Below, piece after piece: positions 30,408 through 40,854 of a DNA stretch of 64,000 bases. The stretch covers positions 1 through 64,000 of the forward strand of contig JAISGD010000015.1 in assembly GCA_031263195.1 (NCBI GenBank). The letters are read 5' to 3'. A model generated the notes under the pieces. That model saw nothing but the letters and a program-made list of their open reading frames with translations, searched no databases and had not been told where the DNA came from. This stretch comes from Campylobacteraceae bacterium. Its GTDB lineage: Bacteria; Campylobacterota; Campylobacteria; Campylobacterales; Campylobacteraceae. A program made the position numbers and the translations under genes. How positions within the stretch are numbered: position 1 is the stretch's first letter; every line of letters begins with the position of its first letter.

Positions 30408-32195
30408 TATTTTTAAAACGGTTAAAAATGCCTCTTGCGGAAGCTGGACTTTACCTATCGCTTTCATCCTTTTTTTGCCCTCTTTTTGTTTCTCTAAAAG
30501 TTTACGTTTACGCGTTATATCGCCACCGTAACATTTTGCCGTAACATTTTTACCCATTGATTTGACTGTTTCGCGCGCAATAATTTTATTGCCGACACTT
30601 GCTTGTATGGCAACCTCAAAAAGCTGTCTTGGAACTATCTCTTTCATGGCGTTTACAAACTCTCTGCCTCTGCTCTGTGCTTTATCGCTTGAAATGATGA
30701 CGGAAAGAGCGTCTACAACCTCTCCGGCTACTCTTATATCAAGCTTTACAAGATTTCCGATGCGATAGCCGGACGGTTCATAATCAAAACTTGCATAGCC
30801 TTTTGTGGCTGACTTTAACTTATCATAAAAATCCATGACTATTTCATTCATTGGTATATCATACTCCAGCAAAACGCGCGTTTCATTCAGATAATCCATT
30901 TTTGTCTGGATACCGCGTTTATTGTTTATAAGCGTGATAACATTTCCCAAAAATTCGCTTGGCGTAATAACGGTAGCTTTGACATACGGCTCTTCTATAG
31001 CGCTTATCTCATTTACGGGCGGCAGTTCGCTTGGGTTTTGAATAGATATAATATTGCCATCTGTTTTTTTAACCTTATATGTAACAGTCGGCGCGGTAGC
31101 TATCAAATCCAAATCAAATTCGCGCTCCAGTCTCTCCTTGACAACCTCCATATGCAAAAGCCCTAAAAATCCTACACGAAAGCCAAATCCTAAAGCAACC
31201 GATGTTTCAGGTTCATAGCTTATACTAGAGTCATTCAATTTTAACTTTTCAAGAGCGTCTCTCATCTCTTCAAATTTATCCGTCTCTATCGGATAAAGCC
31301 CTGCAAATACGAAAGGTTTTGCTTCTTTAAAGCCATGTACGGCTTCCTTCGTAGGATTTTTAGCGTCCGTTACAGTATCTCCCACTTTTACATCGCTGAC
31401 ATTTTTCAAACCCAATATGACTATACCTATCTCGCCTGTTTTAATGCTGTCCGTTTTAGCCGGCGAGAGCGGATGCGGATACATCAGCCCCAGCACTTCG
31501 TGTTTTTTATTTGTGCCCATGACAAGTATCTCTTGATTTTTCTTAATACAGCCGTCATATACTCTAACCAATGCCAAAGCGCCCAGATAATTGTCAAACC
31601 AACTATCATATATCAAAGCTTTTGTCGGCGCACTCTCGTTGCCTTTCGGCGGTGGGATTTTATCTATAATGGCATTTAATAACTTTTGTATACCAAACCC
31701 TGTTTTAGCGCTCACCTCAACAGCTTCGGAGCAATCAAGCCCAATGATATGCTCTATCTCGTTTTTCACTTTTGTACTGTCTGCTGCGGGAAGATCGATT
31801 TTATTTATTACGGGGATAAGTTCCAAATTATCCTCATACGCTATATAAACATTTGCTATAGTCTGTGCTTCGACGCCTTGAGAAGCGTCCACTACCAAAA
31901 GCGCTCCTTCCGATGAGGCTAAAGAGCGGCTTACTTCATACGAAAAATCAACGTGTCCTGGCGTGTCTATGAGATTTAGCGTGTAGCACACATTATCTTT
32001 TACATAATTCAAATGTACGCTTTGAGCCTTTATCGTTATGCCGCGTTCTTTTTCTATATCCATAGTATCCATCATCTGCGAATGCAGCTCTCTTTGACTT
32101 ACCGCGCCGCACTCTTGAATGAGCCTGTCGGCTAATGTACTTTTGCCATGGTCAATATGGGCTATTATGGAGAAATTTCTAATATTTTTTTGCAT
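30402..32195 (-). CDS. lepA: elongation factor 4 (LepA)
   Basis: 597 residues, normal for this translational GTPase, which associates with the ribosome and inner membrane and assists initiation or back-translocation under ionic stress. G1 A-H-I-D-H-G-K-S-T is at residues 12-20, the switch region R-G-I-T-I-K-A-Q-S near 53, D-T-P-G-H near 77 and N-K-I-D near 131. The LepA-specific C-terminal domain is present (G-R-E-F-V-N-A-M-K, and [16 protein letters not shown] at the end). It starts two bases after the prs stop, so prs-lepA form an operon. Confidence 0.97.
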   Translation of the reverse strand: MQKNIRNFSIIAHIDHGKSTLADRLIQECGAVSQRELHSQMMDTMDIEKERGITIKAQSVHLNYVKDNVCYTLNLIDTPGHVDFSYEVSRSLASSEGALLVVDASQGVEAQTIANVYIAYEDNLELIPVINKIDLPAADSTKVKNEIEHIIGLDCSEAVEVSAKTGFGIQKLLNAIIDKIPPPKGNESAPTKALIYDSWFDNYLGALALVRVYDGCIKKNQEILVMGTNKKHEVLGLMYPHPLSPAKTDSIKTGEIGIVILGLKNVSDVKVGDTVTDAKNPTKEAVHGFKEAKPFVFAGLYPIETDKFEEMRDALEKLKLNDSSISYEPETSVALGFGFRVGFLGLLHMEVVKERLEREFDLDLIATAPTVTYKVKKTDGNIISIQNPSELPPVNEISAIEEPYVKATVITPSEFLGNVITLINNKRGIQTKMDYLNETRVLLEYDIPMNEIVMDFYDKLKSATKGYASFDYEPSGYRIGNLVKLDIRVAGEVVDALSVIISSDKAQSRGREFVNAMKEIVPRQLFEVAIQASVGNKIIARETVKSMGKNVTAKCYGGDITRKRKLLEKQKEGKKRMKAIGKVQLPQEAFLTVLKID

Positions 32196-32197
32196 AT

Positions 32198-33127
32198 TTA
32201 AGAAAACAATCCGTTCACACTCTCATTGTGATAAACTCTTCTTATAACTTCGGCAAACAGAGGTGCGACAGAGAGAACTTTTATTTTGGGATTTTCCTCT
32301 TTCAGGGGGATAGTATCCGTTACTACAAGTTCATCAAGTGCATTGTTTTTTATCTTTTCATAAGCGGATCCCGATAATACAGCATGTGTGCAGCAAGCCA
32401 TAACGCTTACGGCTCCTTTTTGCTTCAACGCGGCGGCAGCTTTGACTATAGTACCTGCCGTATCTATCATATCGTCAACTAAGACTATATTTTTATCCTC
32501 AACTTCGCCTATGATATTCATCACTTCGGACTCATTGGCTTTTTCACGGCGTTTGTCTACGATAACCATATCAACGTTCAGTTTTTTAGCAAATGCTCTG
32601 GCTCTTGCCACGCCGCCTATATCAGGGCTGGCAACAACTAAATTTCTAAAATTTTTATTGACTATATAGTTATAAAAAACAACTGAACCGTAGAGGTTAT
32701 CCACAGGAATATCAAAAAAACCTTGAATTTGCCCCGCATGTAAATCTATCGTAACAACACGATTTATACCTGCTGCCTGAAGCATGTTGGAGATGAGTTT
32801 GGCAGTAATGGGAACTCTTGGAGCAGCCTTTCTATCCTGCCTCGCATAACCGAAATACGGGATAACAGCTGTAATCGAATTAGCCGAACTTCGTCTCAGG
32901 GCGTCGGTCAATATCAACAGTTCCATAAGATTATCGTTTGCCGGGGAACAGGTAGATTGGATGATAAATATATCTTTGCCTCGAACGCTGTCGCTGATTT
33001 GAACACTTATTTCGCCATCACTGAAAGTATGAACTTGCGCATCGGAAAGCGGAAGAGAGAGATTTTTCGCCACTTGTTTGGCAAACTCAACATTAGCTGT
33101 TCCTGCAAATACTTTATAGCCGAGCAT
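32198..33127 (-). CDS. prs: ribose-phosphate pyrophosphokinase
   Basis: 309 residues. It makes PRPP from ribose-5-phosphate and ATP. The catalytic flexible loop K-R-R-E-K-A-N-E near 193 and the PRPP-binding [10 protein letters not shown] near 217 are intact. S-D-G-E and the [10 protein letters not shown] segment (about 93-102) are class I features. AAAAGGACC precedes the ATG. Supplies nucleotide, His and Trp synthesis; first gene of prs-lepA and divergent from plsY. Confidence 0.97.
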   Translation of the reverse strand: MLGYKVFAGTANVEFAKQVAKNLSLPLSDAQVHTFSDGEISVQISDSVRGKDIFIIQSTCSPANDNLMELLILTDALRRSSANSITAVIPYFGYARQDRKAAPRVPITAKLISNMLQAAGINRVVTIDLHAGQIQGFFDIPVDNLYGSVVFYNYIVNKNFRNLVVASPDIGGVARARAFAKKLNVDMVIVDKRREKANESEVMNIIGEVEDKNIVLVDDMIDTAGTIVKAAAALKQKGAVSVMACCTHAVLSGSAYEKIKNNALDELVVTDTIPLKEENPKIKVLSVAPLFAEVIRRVYHNESVNGLFS

Positions 33128-33340
33128 AGTAGTGGTCCTTTTAAAGATAAGTAAGAGTTAGATTTTAACCAATAAGGACTTAAAATTCCATTTTTGATTT
33201 ACAGGCGCGGCTTTTTCACGGATCTTTATGAAATCAAACACTAAAAATCAATATCATTCCCGCTTTATTCGACTTAAAAAAGCTTTCTTAAACTCATTTT
33301 TGATAAGATAACTTTTCACTTTAAAAGATAAAGGATTTTT

Positions 33341-33997
33341 GTGGCTATTATAGACTTTTTTGCTAATATCGGCGGATTTTTTACAAATATACATATACTC
33401 TTTTATATAGCCGCTTATCTTATCGGTGGTATTCCATTCGGTTTACTACTGGCAAAAAGATTTGCAGGAGTAAATATAAAAGATGAGGGCAGCAAAAGTA
33501 TAGGCGCGACAAATGTATTGAGGGTAGTTAAAGAAAAAAAGCCTGAATTAGCGAAAAAACTAGCGGTTGCAACTCTTGTATTAGATGCCTTGAAGAGTAT
33601 CTTGCCGTTGAGTGTCGGAGCTCTTATCGGATTTGATACCAGCGCATTGTGGATGATAGCGATTATGGCGGTTATCGGGCATTGCTTCAGTCCTTATCTT
33701 GGCTTTAACGGCGGTAAAGGCGTGGCTACCGGAGCAGGCGGAACACTTTTTTTATTGCCTATAGAAACACTTATAGCATTAGTTGTCTGGTTTATCGCGG
33801 GCAGAGTTTTAAAAATCTCCTCTCTATCTTCGCTTATAGCTCTAATCGCACTCTTTTTAGCAATCTTTTTCAGATATGGCACGATCCCCCAAATCAATAG
33901 TTTTACACCGCTTGTTATCATCGCGTTTATTATTATCTATAAGCATATCCCGAATATTATCAGACTCCTCAAAAAAGAAGAGAGAGAAGTTGTCTAA
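33341..33997 (+). CDS. plsY: glycerol-3-phosphate acyltransferase PlsY
   Basis: 218 residues, GTG start preceded by AAAGGA. It is an integral inner-membrane enzyme that acylates glycerol-3-phosphate from acyl-phosphate, the first step of phospholipid synthesis. Three conserved motifs are visible: G-S-K-S-I-G-A-T-N-V-L-R near 50, the G-G-K-G-V-A-T-G loop near 125, and the later polar loop before I-I-Y-K-H. About five to six membrane helices. folB starts inside its last codons. Confidence 0.95.
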   Translation: MAIIDFFANIGGFFTNIHILFYIAAYLIGGIPFGLLLAKRFAGVNIKDEGSKSIGATNVLRVVKEKKPELAKKLAVATLVLDALKSILPLSVGALIGFDTSALWMIAIMAVIGHCFSPYLGFNGGKGVATGAGGTLFLLPIETLIALVVWFIAGRVLKISSLSSLIALIALFLAIFFRYGTIPQINSFTPLVIIAFIIIYKHIPNIIRLLKKEEREVV

Positions 33998-34325
33998 GAT
34001 AACACTTTTAATCGAAAAACTGGAGTTTGAGGCAATCATAGGACTACTTGAAAAAGAGCGCGAAACGCCGCAAAAAGTACAAATATGGGCAAGTATAGAG
34101 ATAAAATACAAAAAAGAGTCTTTAGTTGATTACGTTTTGATTTGCGAGACAATCAAAAAAGTTGTGATAGAGAGTAGATTTTTTACGGTTGAAGAGGCAA
34201 TTTTGGTATTGATTGATAAAATTTCAGCTCTAAATCCAAAAATAAAAAAAATTTTTCTAAAAATACTCAAACCAGAAATTATTGAAAATACGGCTGTCGG
34301 AGCATGCGCTGAAAAAAATTTTTAA
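33990..34325 (+). CDS. folB: dihydroneopterin aldolase family protein
   Basis: 111 residues from a TTG at 33990 that overlaps the plsY end by eight bases; a purine-rich AAGAAGAGAGAGAAG precedes it. A longer frame from 33876 would lie wholly inside plsY and adds unrelated residues. Seen: I-E-x-L-E-F-E-A-I-I-G at the N-terminus, a Val-Asp-Tyr segment near residue 47, and F-F-T-V-E-E-A-I-L near 63, where FolB proteins have N-F-x-L-L-E-x-L. The active-site Lys is expected near the C-terminal K-P-E-I. The family makes 6-hydroxymethyl-dihydropterin for folate. The match is distant but consistent with short FolB forms of this phylum. Confidence 0.75.
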   Translation: MSKITLLIEKLEFEAIIGLLEKERETPQKVQIWASIEIKYKKESLVDYVLICETIKKVVIESRFFTVEEAILVLIDKISALNPKIKKIFLKILKPEIIENTAVGACAEKNF

Positions 34326-34360
34326 AAAAATCTAAAAAGAACTTTAAAAAAATCTAAAAA
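34321..34360 (+). repeat. 18-bp direct repeat upstream of hsrA/cosR, candidate operator
   Basis: TTTAAAAAAATCTAAAAA occurs at 34321-34338 and again, identical, at 34343-34360: a 22-bp period, about two helical turns. Each copy holds a TTTAAA and a TCTAAA half-site, so four similar half-sites face the same side of the helix. The second copy ends five bases before the -10 box. Confidence 0.6.
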
Positions 34361-34365
34361 AGTGC

Positions 34366-34371
34366 TATAAT
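34366..34371 (+). promoter_or_regulatory. extended -10 box of hsrA/cosR
   Basis: TGCTATAAT, an extended -10 with TG one base ahead of TATAAT, 33 bases before the ATG. Confidence 0.65.
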
Positions 34372-34404
34372 TTGGCTTATTTTTTTATGAAGGAACAATA
34401 ACCT

Positions 34405-35076
34405 ATGCGTATATTAATTGTTGAAGATGAAGTAACGTTAAATAAGACTATCGCCGAAGGTCTTCAAGAGTTTGGCTATCAGACCGACACATCGGAAAAT
34501 TTCAAAGACGCCGAATATTATATCGGCATTAGAAATTACGATTTAGTTTTGGTTGATTGGATGCTGCCTGATGGAGACGGTATTGATTTGGTAAGTACTG
34601 TCAAACAAAAAACGTCTAAAACTGCCGTTATCGTCATATCTGCCAAAGATGATAAAGAGAGTGAAGTTAAAGCCCTTAAGGTAGGCGCTGATGACTACAT
34701 TAAAAAACCTTTTGACTTTGATGTCTTGGTCGCGAGGATTGAAGCAAGGCTAAGATTTGGCGGCACAAATGTCATTAAAATAGACGATTTGATTATAGAT
34801 CCGGACGAGGAGAAAATCATTTATAGAGGCGTAGATATAGAGTTAAAAGGTAAACCGTTCGAGGTACTCACTCACCTCGCACGTCACTCCGACCAAATTG
34901 TATCTAAAGAACAACTACTGGACGCTATTTGGGAAGAGCCGGAGCTTGTAACGCCAAATGTGATCGAGGTCGCTATCAATCAAATTCGCCAAAAAATGGA
35001 CAAACCGCTTAACATATCAACTATTGAAACCGTAAGAAGACGCGGTTACAGATTTTGCTTTCCGAAAAAATCTTAA
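34405..35076 (+). CDS. cosR: OmpR-family response regulator, HsrA/CosR orthologue
   Basis: 223 residues: receiver domain 1-120 and winged-helix DNA-binding domain 125-220. The C-terminal half (G-K-P-F-E-V-L-T-H-L-A-R-H, then T-P-N-V-I-E-V-A-I-N-Q-I-R-Q-K-M-D) is nearly identical to the essential orphan regulators HsrA (HP1043) of Helicobacter and CosR of Campylobacter, which control growth and oxidative-stress genes. Those proteins are described as lacking a proper phospho-acceptor. Here E7/D8, D51 (in V-D-W-M-L-P-D-G-D-G) and the K-K-P-F lysine are all present. No histidine kinase is adjacent. Confidence 0.92.
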   Translation: MRILIVEDEVTLNKTIAEGLQEFGYQTDTSENFKDAEYYIGIRNYDLVLVDWMLPDGDGIDLVSTVKQKTSKTAVIVISAKDDKESEVKALKVGADDYIKKPFDFDVLVARIEARLRFGGTNVIKIDDLIIDPDEEKIIYRGVDIELKGKPFEVLTHLARHSDQIVSKEQLLDAIWEEPELVTPNVIEVAINQIRQKMDKPLNISTIETVRRRGYRFCFPKKS

Positions 35077-35080
35077 AAAA

Positions 35081-35125
35081 CATCCCTTTTAAGCGGTGCT
35101 AATTGCTACCGCTTTTAATGGATGT
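35081..35125 (+). terminator. terminator-like hairpin after cosR
   Basis: AAGCGGT (35091-35097) pairs with ACCGCTT (35108-35114), enclosed by CATCC (35081-35085) with GGATG (35120-35124). Confidence 0.6.
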
Positions 35126-35225
35126 ATATTAAAATGTACAAAAACAGTAAATAAGTGAATATTTTTAATTGTATTAAAGTCTTTTTAGTGTATAAGACAA
35201 CTTTATTTCTACCAAAGAGGCAAAT

Positions 35226-35477
35226 ATGTCATTAATGATAAACGAAGATTGTATCGCCTGTGATGCTTGCAGGGAAGAATGCCCGAATAGCGCAATAGAT
35301 GAATCCGACCCAATTTATGTGATAGATCCCGATATCTGTACAGAGTGCGTGGGTCATTATGATGAACCGTCCTGTATCGCTGTCTGCCCCGTTGACGCCA
35401 TTGTTTCGGATCCCGACAATATAGAGAGCGTGGAGGAGTTAAAATTCAAATTTGAACAGCTTCAAGACGGAGAATAA
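35226..35477 (+). CDS. 2[4Fe-4S] ferredoxin, YfhL type
   Basis: 83 residues. The first cluster motif is C-I-A-C-D-A-C-R-E-E-C-P (residues 9-20). The second is C-T-E-C followed by a spacer with G-H-Y-D-E-P-S and then C-I-A-V-C-P-V-D. The eight-residue gap between cysteines of the second cluster is the mark of the YfhL/Alvin-type ferredoxins, which have very low potentials. It carries electrons in the cytoplasm; the partner is unknown. Its stop shares a base with the ppx ATG, so the two are coupled. Confidence 0.92.
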   Translation: MSLMINEDCIACDACREECPNSAIDESDPIYVIDPDICTECVGHYDEPSCIAVCPVDAIVSDPDNIESVEELKFKFEQLQDGE

Positions 35478-36970
35478 TGGCTAAGCGCACCGCTGTCATA
35501 GACATAGGCTCCAACTCGGCGAGAATGGCGATTTATGAAAAAGAGTCACGTTTCGCATTCTCGCTCTTAAACGAGATAAAAAGTCAAGTCCGTATTAGCG
35601 AAGGAGCTTACGAAAATAAAGGAAATCTCCAACCTTTCGCTATCTCAAGGGCATTAACGGCACTTGGCGAATTTCACAAAATCGCCTCCAATATGAAATG
35701 CCGCAAACTCCTGTGTATAGCTACTTCAGCTGTGCGGGACGCTCCAAATGCCAACGTTCTTATTAATGAAGTCAAAAAACGTTTCGGTTTTGATATTAAA
35801 ATCATAGATGGCAGCAAAGAAGCTTATTACGGTGCGGTAGCCGTAAGAAATATGCTACCTAGATACAATGAAGCTACTACGATTGATATAGGCGGCGGTT
35901 CTACGGAGTTAGCTAAAATCGAAAACGGTACGATTGTCAAAACTATCTCTCTTAATATCGGTACGGTACGATTAAAAGAGTTATTTTTTGACAAAAAAAC
36001 CTCATTTGACAAAATAAGTGATTTTGTCAAAAAAGAGATAAAAACCGTAGACAAAGAGTTCAACTGCGAAAACTTAATAGGTATTGGCGGCACAACAAGA
36101 GCTTTGGGTAAACTGTTTATAACAAAAAGTCGGCATCCGCTATCGACAGTACACGGATTTGAATATGATTCAAAATGGGCTTTAAAATATATCCACGAAA
36201 TCGCTTCATCCGGCGTTTTGGACTTAAAGCGGCTTGGTATCAAAAAAGATAGATACGATACTATTCGCGAAGGAAGCGTGATATTTGAGGCTTTTATCAG
36301 AAAGCTTAATGCAAAAAAAATTATTACAAGCGGCGTTGGTATCAGAGAGGGAGTCTATTTAAGCGATATATTGCGTTCAAGTGGCGCAAAATTTCCGCAT
36401 AATTTTGATCTTAGCCTTGAACTGTTAAAAGATAAATTTGGCACAGATAAAAAGAAAAGCCAATTTTTTGCATGCCATATAGAGAAGCTATTTTGGGAGC
36501 TAAAGCCGTTACACAAACTTAATGACTGTTTTTTACGCCCGCTCATAGTAGCGGCAAAACTTGATAGTATTGGAAGAAATCTTAGTTTTTATCAAGATCA
36601 CTTACACAGCGCCTATTTTGTCTTAAATAACTTAAATTACGGATTTACTCATCAAGAAAAGACGCTAGTCTCCACAATAATCAAGTTTTACAATAAAAAA
36701 GTCACACAAAATAACATATTTTTGTATGAGAAACTATTGCCGCCGTTATCGGAATTGAACTGGTTAATTTTTATCTTCTCTTTGGTAAAGATTTTTCAAG
36801 ACAGAGGTGCGATAAAACCACTCTCTTTTGTGTTTTCCAATGGTTCTTTGCATATCAAAAGTACAGAGTCTTTATATTTGACAAAAGAACCGGTGAAAAA
36901 GATATTTAAACCGGAAGTATTCTCTATCGTTATTGACGATAATCAACAGTTTTCAATCCCCTATAGATAA
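35477..36970 (+). CDS. ppx: exopolyphosphatase / guanosine pentaphosphate phosphatase
   Basis: 497 residues, Ppx/GppA family with the actin-like ATPase fold. D-I-G-S-N-S-A-R-M near residue 8, the catalytic-Glu region near 118, and D-I-G-G-G-S-T-E-L near 137 are conserved. The C-terminal half (after about 310) matches the HD-like helical extension of long Ppx forms. It removes phosphate from polyphosphate or pppGpp, linking it to the stringent response. Its end overlaps the convergent small membrane-protein gene by 18 bases. Confidence 0.92.
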   Translation: MAKRTAVIDIGSNSARMAIYEKESRFAFSLLNEIKSQVRISEGAYENKGNLQPFAISRALTALGEFHKIASNMKCRKLLCIATSAVRDAPNANVLINEVKKRFGFDIKIIDGSKEAYYGAVAVRNMLPRYNEATTIDIGGGSTELAKIENGTIVKTISLNIGTVRLKELFFDKKTSFDKISDFVKKEIKTVDKEFNCENLIGIGGTTRALGKLFITKSRHPLSTVHGFEYDSKWALKYIHEIASSGVLDLKRLGIKKDRYDTIREGSVIFEAFIRKLNAKKIITSGVGIREGVYLSDILRSSGAKFPHNFDLSLELLKDKFGTDKKKSQFFACHIEKLFWELKPLHKLNDCFLRPLIVAAKLDSIGRNLSFYQDHLHSAYFVLNNLNYGFTHQEKTLVSTIIKFYNKKVTQNNIFLYEKLLPPLSELNWLIFIFSLVKIFQDRGAIKPLSFVFSNGSLHIKSTESLYLTKEPVKKIFKPEVFSIVIDDNQQFSIPYR

Positions 36971-37309
36971 TATTTTAACAGCGCTATAACCGATATAAAT
37001 AAACAACGCAAAAGATATTATATTAAGAAACATAACTTTTTTATATCGAAGATAGACAAAAATGGCGGATATAAAAATATATGTAAAACTTATCAAGTAG
37101 TAAAATATTCCCGCCAACATCACTATAGTAAAACAGTAATCTCCTGTTAAATTATAAAGCAAAATTGAAGTCAACATTAAAAACAGAGGCATAACGATGG
37201 AGAGGCACAATAAAAATGCTGTTATATTTTTGTGAAATATGACTCTTTTATCTATCTCTTTTGGCACATTATTCTGTCTTTCTGACATATTTTTGTCTAT
37301 TTTGCACAA
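36953..37309 (-). CDS. small membrane protein of unknown function
   Basis: 118 residues with three hydrophobic helices (about 29-52, 57-84 and 92-112) and a polar N-terminus. Not recognised. The TTG at 37309 lies one base after the DyP stop; the ATG at 37288 (M-S-E-R-Q) is an alternative without a clear ribosome site. Because it follows the DyP peroxidase so closely it is probably on the same transcript and might be membrane-associated with it, but there is no sequence evidence for an interaction. Confidence 0.65.
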   Translation of the reverse strand: MCKIDKNMSERQNNVPKEIDKRVIFHKNITAFLLCLSIVMPLFLMLTSILLYNLTGDYCFTIVMLAGIFYYLISFTYIFISAIFVYLRYKKVMFLNIISFALFIYIGYSAVKILSIGD

Positions 37310-37310
37310 T

Positions 37311-38246
37311 TTACTCTGCTAATTTTTCCAGCAATTCAAATGACGGCACAAAAAACAGTGTTCCCGTTACGGGGTTACTAAAATCCAACAACTTATCATA
37401 ATTGCCTTCAGGTTCGCCTATGAACATATTTTCAAGCATTCTTTTTGTAGTTGAAAAGGTACTAGCATATCCTATAAAATAAGTGCCAAACTCGCCTTTT
37501 GAGGGATTGGCAAATGGCATATTAGCCCGTACAATTTTGAGTTCTTTGCCGCTATCATCCGTTATATTTGTAACGGCATTGTGCGCATTGGCAGGTTTTA
37601 TATCCTCTCCAAGCTCTTCGTCCGTATAACGGCGACGTCCAATGACCTTCTCCTGCTCTGTTACGGGAAGTTCATTCCAAGTTTTCATATCATGTAGATA
37701 TTTTTGCACAAACGCATAAGAGCCGCCTTTAAAATACCCATCTTCGTCTCCTATAACGCCAAAACTTACCGCATCATCGTTTTCGGGATTTTCGGTGCCG
37801 TCTACAAAACCTATAATAGTCCTGCCGTCAAAATATCTAAACCCATGCACTTCGTCTATATGATAAACAACTTCATTAATTTTTGAGCTTATAATAGCTG
37901 CGAGTTCATAAGCTACGTCTGTATCTTGCGCCCGAATATGGAAAAACAGATCGCCTTTTGTAGAAACTGCCGTATGTTTTGCACCTTTTATCTCTTTAAA
38001 TGTTTCAAGTTCTTTTGGACGAGGTTCGTTTGGGAACAATTCGCCCCATATTTCAGCTCCAAAGCCGAAAACTGCGCTTGGATACGCATCAGGATAACGT
38101 TTTCTCATACTTCGCACTAGAGCTGCAAACTCGCCGCATAAATTTTTAACTGTGCTCTTTGCATCTTCGTTTTTGTTTAAACCATATACCATAAAAATCG
38201 CACTTGTACCAGGCGACCTTGTAACGTCTTGCGGATTTGTTTCCAT
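37311..38246 (-). CDS. DyP-type heme peroxidase
   Basis: 311 residues from the ATG at 38246, which has AAGGAGA in front; an upstream in-frame start at 38285 is less likely. The G-F-V-D-G-T-E-N-P motif (about residues 138-146) holds the distal Asp. A-H-N-A-V-T near 208 holds the probable proximal heme His, and I-V-R-A-N-M-P-F the distal Arg. D-F-S-N-P-V-T-G-T-L-F-F-V-P-S closes the fold, as in YfeX-like enzymes. There is no signal peptide, so it is cytoplasmic. It uses H2O2 on porphyrin or dye-like substrates; the physiological substrate is unknown. Confidence 0.92.
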   Translation of the reverse strand: METNPQDVTRSPGTSAIFMVYGLNKNEDAKSTVKNLCGEFAALVRSMRKRYPDAYPSAVFGFGAEIWGELFPNEPRPKELETFKEIKGAKHTAVSTKGDLFFHIRAQDTDVAYELAAIISSKINEVVYHIDEVHGFRYFDGRTIIGFVDGTENPENDDAVSFGVIGDEDGYFKGGSYAFVQKYLHDMKTWNELPVTEQEKVIGRRRYTDEELGEDIKPANAHNAVTNITDDSGKELKIVRANMPFANPSKGEFGTYFIGYASTFSTTKRMLENMFIGEPEGNYDKLLDFSNPVTGTLFFVPSFELLEKLAE

Positions 38247-38426
38247 ATTCTCTCCTTCTTTTGATAAGCTATAAGATAATATCATATAATAGTTATGTAA
38301 AAACTAATATTAATGGTGTGCTTGATGTAGTGCCAAAAGAAATATATAAGACATAAAAGATTGGTTATGTGATTAAAACATAAAAAACAGACTGAGATTT
38401 GGCGTTTTATACCAATTTTGAAGCGG

Positions 38427-38503
38427 TGGTATCCCGAACGCGATTCGAACGCGTGACCTTCAGATTAGGAATCTGACGCTCTATCCAGCTGAGCTATCGG
38501 GAC
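38427..38503 (-). tRNA. tRNA-Arg (anticodon CCT)
   Basis: 77 bases including an encoded CCA. The acceptor stem GTCCCGA pairs with TCGGGAT (one G-U). The anticodon stem TCAGA/TCTGA frames the loop TTCCTAA, so the anticodon is CCT, reading AGG. The TTCGAAT T-loop is intact. Confidence 0.96.
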
Positions 38504-38885
38504 AAAATAGAGATAAAATTATGCCAAAAAGCTGTTTAAAATTACCAAAATTCATATTTTGGCTTTCAAAATCGGTAAAATTTAACGTTTTTTGTTCTAT
38601 CTAATGCAGGCAGTTTTATGACAAACCGAAACTCTTCACAGAAATAGCGATTTATCATTGCGATTTAGCGACTTCCTTCGATTTTCCACAGTTAAGCCAT
38701 AAGTTTTTAAAGCAGGAAAATCCGCCGCAAGAAATTAGTCGCCTTTGTCTTTTAATATCAATCTGCGCTCCAAGCAAAGACGCGTCAACCCAGAGTCAAG
38801 TTTAATATCTCTTTGTCAAAACAATATAGCATTTTCCCACTCTCAATCTCACGGCAAAATCATACGAAACAGACAAAATATAATA
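38504..38885. other. decayed sequence beside tRNA-Arg
   Basis: 382 bases without a supported gene. Broken minus-strand frames rich in stops suggest former coding DNA, but I cannot identify it. Marks the left edge of the degraded patch. Confidence 0.4.
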
Positions 38886-39859
<974 letters not shown>

Positions 39860-40147
39860 TCTTTTCTCCTATAATATGTAGGGATTATTATATACCCTTC
39901 TTTTTACAAGGTGTCAAAAAACACTTTTAATTGTCAGCGTGCTGTTCAAATAACCGGCTAACTGCTCCAGAGCCGCGCAACGATGACGGAACAAATACAG
40001 ACTTAATTGTGCAAAATACACCTGTACTCTATTATCTTATTTATTATTTTTTGGTACATGTAACTTTCATGATTTATAATCTTTAGAAATATTTAATTTA
40101 TTTAATTTAATCCATTCATTGCGATGATAATTGTTATTTTGTGATTT
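39860..40147. other. spacer with a coding relic
   Basis: Minus-strand 39914-40036 is an open 40-codon stretch without start (…F-A-Q-L-S-L-Y-L-F-R-H-R-C-A-A-L-E-Q-L-A) ending in TGA. It looks like the C-terminus of a lost protein, possibly a regulator that sat upstream of the OYE gene. TATAAT-like boxes for the OYE gene are near 39875-39895. Confidence 0.4.
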
Positions 40148-40681
40148 TTAATCCATTAAATTATTTTTTTCATTAAATCTTTCTATTAATTTATTATTCG
40201 CTTCAATAAGTTTTTCAAATTTTATCATATTTGCGTTATATACAAAATCGTAATTCATATCTTTAGCCTTATATTGATTCACTCCATATGCTATACTATT
40301 AGCGGGTATATCTTTTGTTACTATCGCGCCAACTGCTACAAAAGAATTTTTACCAATTATTATTGGTCCTAATATTTTTGCCCCATCAGCAATTACTACA
40401 TTTCTACAAATTATCGGGTTGCCAATATTTTCCCATTCATTATTAATTTTATTATATTTCATATTCGTTCCAATAGTTACATTTTGACAAATCACAACAT
40501 TTTCACAAATTTTTGAAGCGATAATTATACTTCCTCGCGCATGATGAGCAAACAAAACACTTCTATCTATTTCAATACAATTAATTTCACAACAGTATAA
40601 TTTTTCCAGTAAATTTTTGGCTATATTTTTTAGTATTTTATTCTTAGAATAGCAATTTATTTTTATCAATGTATCAAACAT
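40148..40681 (-). CDS. left-handed beta-helix (hexapeptide) acyltransferase, serine O-acetyltransferase-like
   Basis: 177 residues. After a short helical start come hexapeptide repeats ([I/V]-G-x-x-x-x steps such as A-R-G-S-I-I-I-A, I-C-Q-N-V-T-I-G-T-N, I-I-C-R-N-V-V-I-A-D-G-A-K-I-L-G-P-I-I-I-G) and a closing helix. H46/H47 are the likely catalytic His pair near the C-x-x-I-D helix. The family includes CysE and sugar/antigen acetyltransferases. The N-terminal helical domain of true CysE is much shortened, so the acceptor may not be serine. Base composition is clearly more AT-rich than the housekeeping genes, and it stands in the degraded patch, which suggests acquisition. It is the only intact gene there. 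Confidence 0.75.
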   Translation of the reverse strand: MFDTLIKINCYSKNKILKNIAKNLLEKLYCCEINCIEIDRSVLFAHHARGSIIIASKICENVVICQNVTIGTNMKYNKINNEWENIGNPIICRNVVIADGAKILGPIIIGKNSFVAVGAIVTKDIPANSIAYGVNQYKAKDMNYDFVYNANMIKFEKLIEANNKLIERFNEKNNLMD

Positions 40682-40854
40682 ATCCGCAAATCCTCACTTT
40701 CAAATAACTTTTACATGGCACTGTATTATATAATTTTATTCTAAGTAGTTTCCCAATTTTTTTATTGTACTCAACTTTTTATTAGCATTTCTCTTTATTG
40801 TTGCCGCATTAATGATTTCTACCTACAAACAACTCTCTTGTTTTTTTAAACAGA

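Noticed and set aside
38427-38503. tRNA-Arg as attachment site for the decaying patch
   Set aside because: The patch lies on the 5' side of this minus-strand tRNA, whereas integrases use the 3' end. I see no repeat of the 3' end near 42 kb and no integrase.
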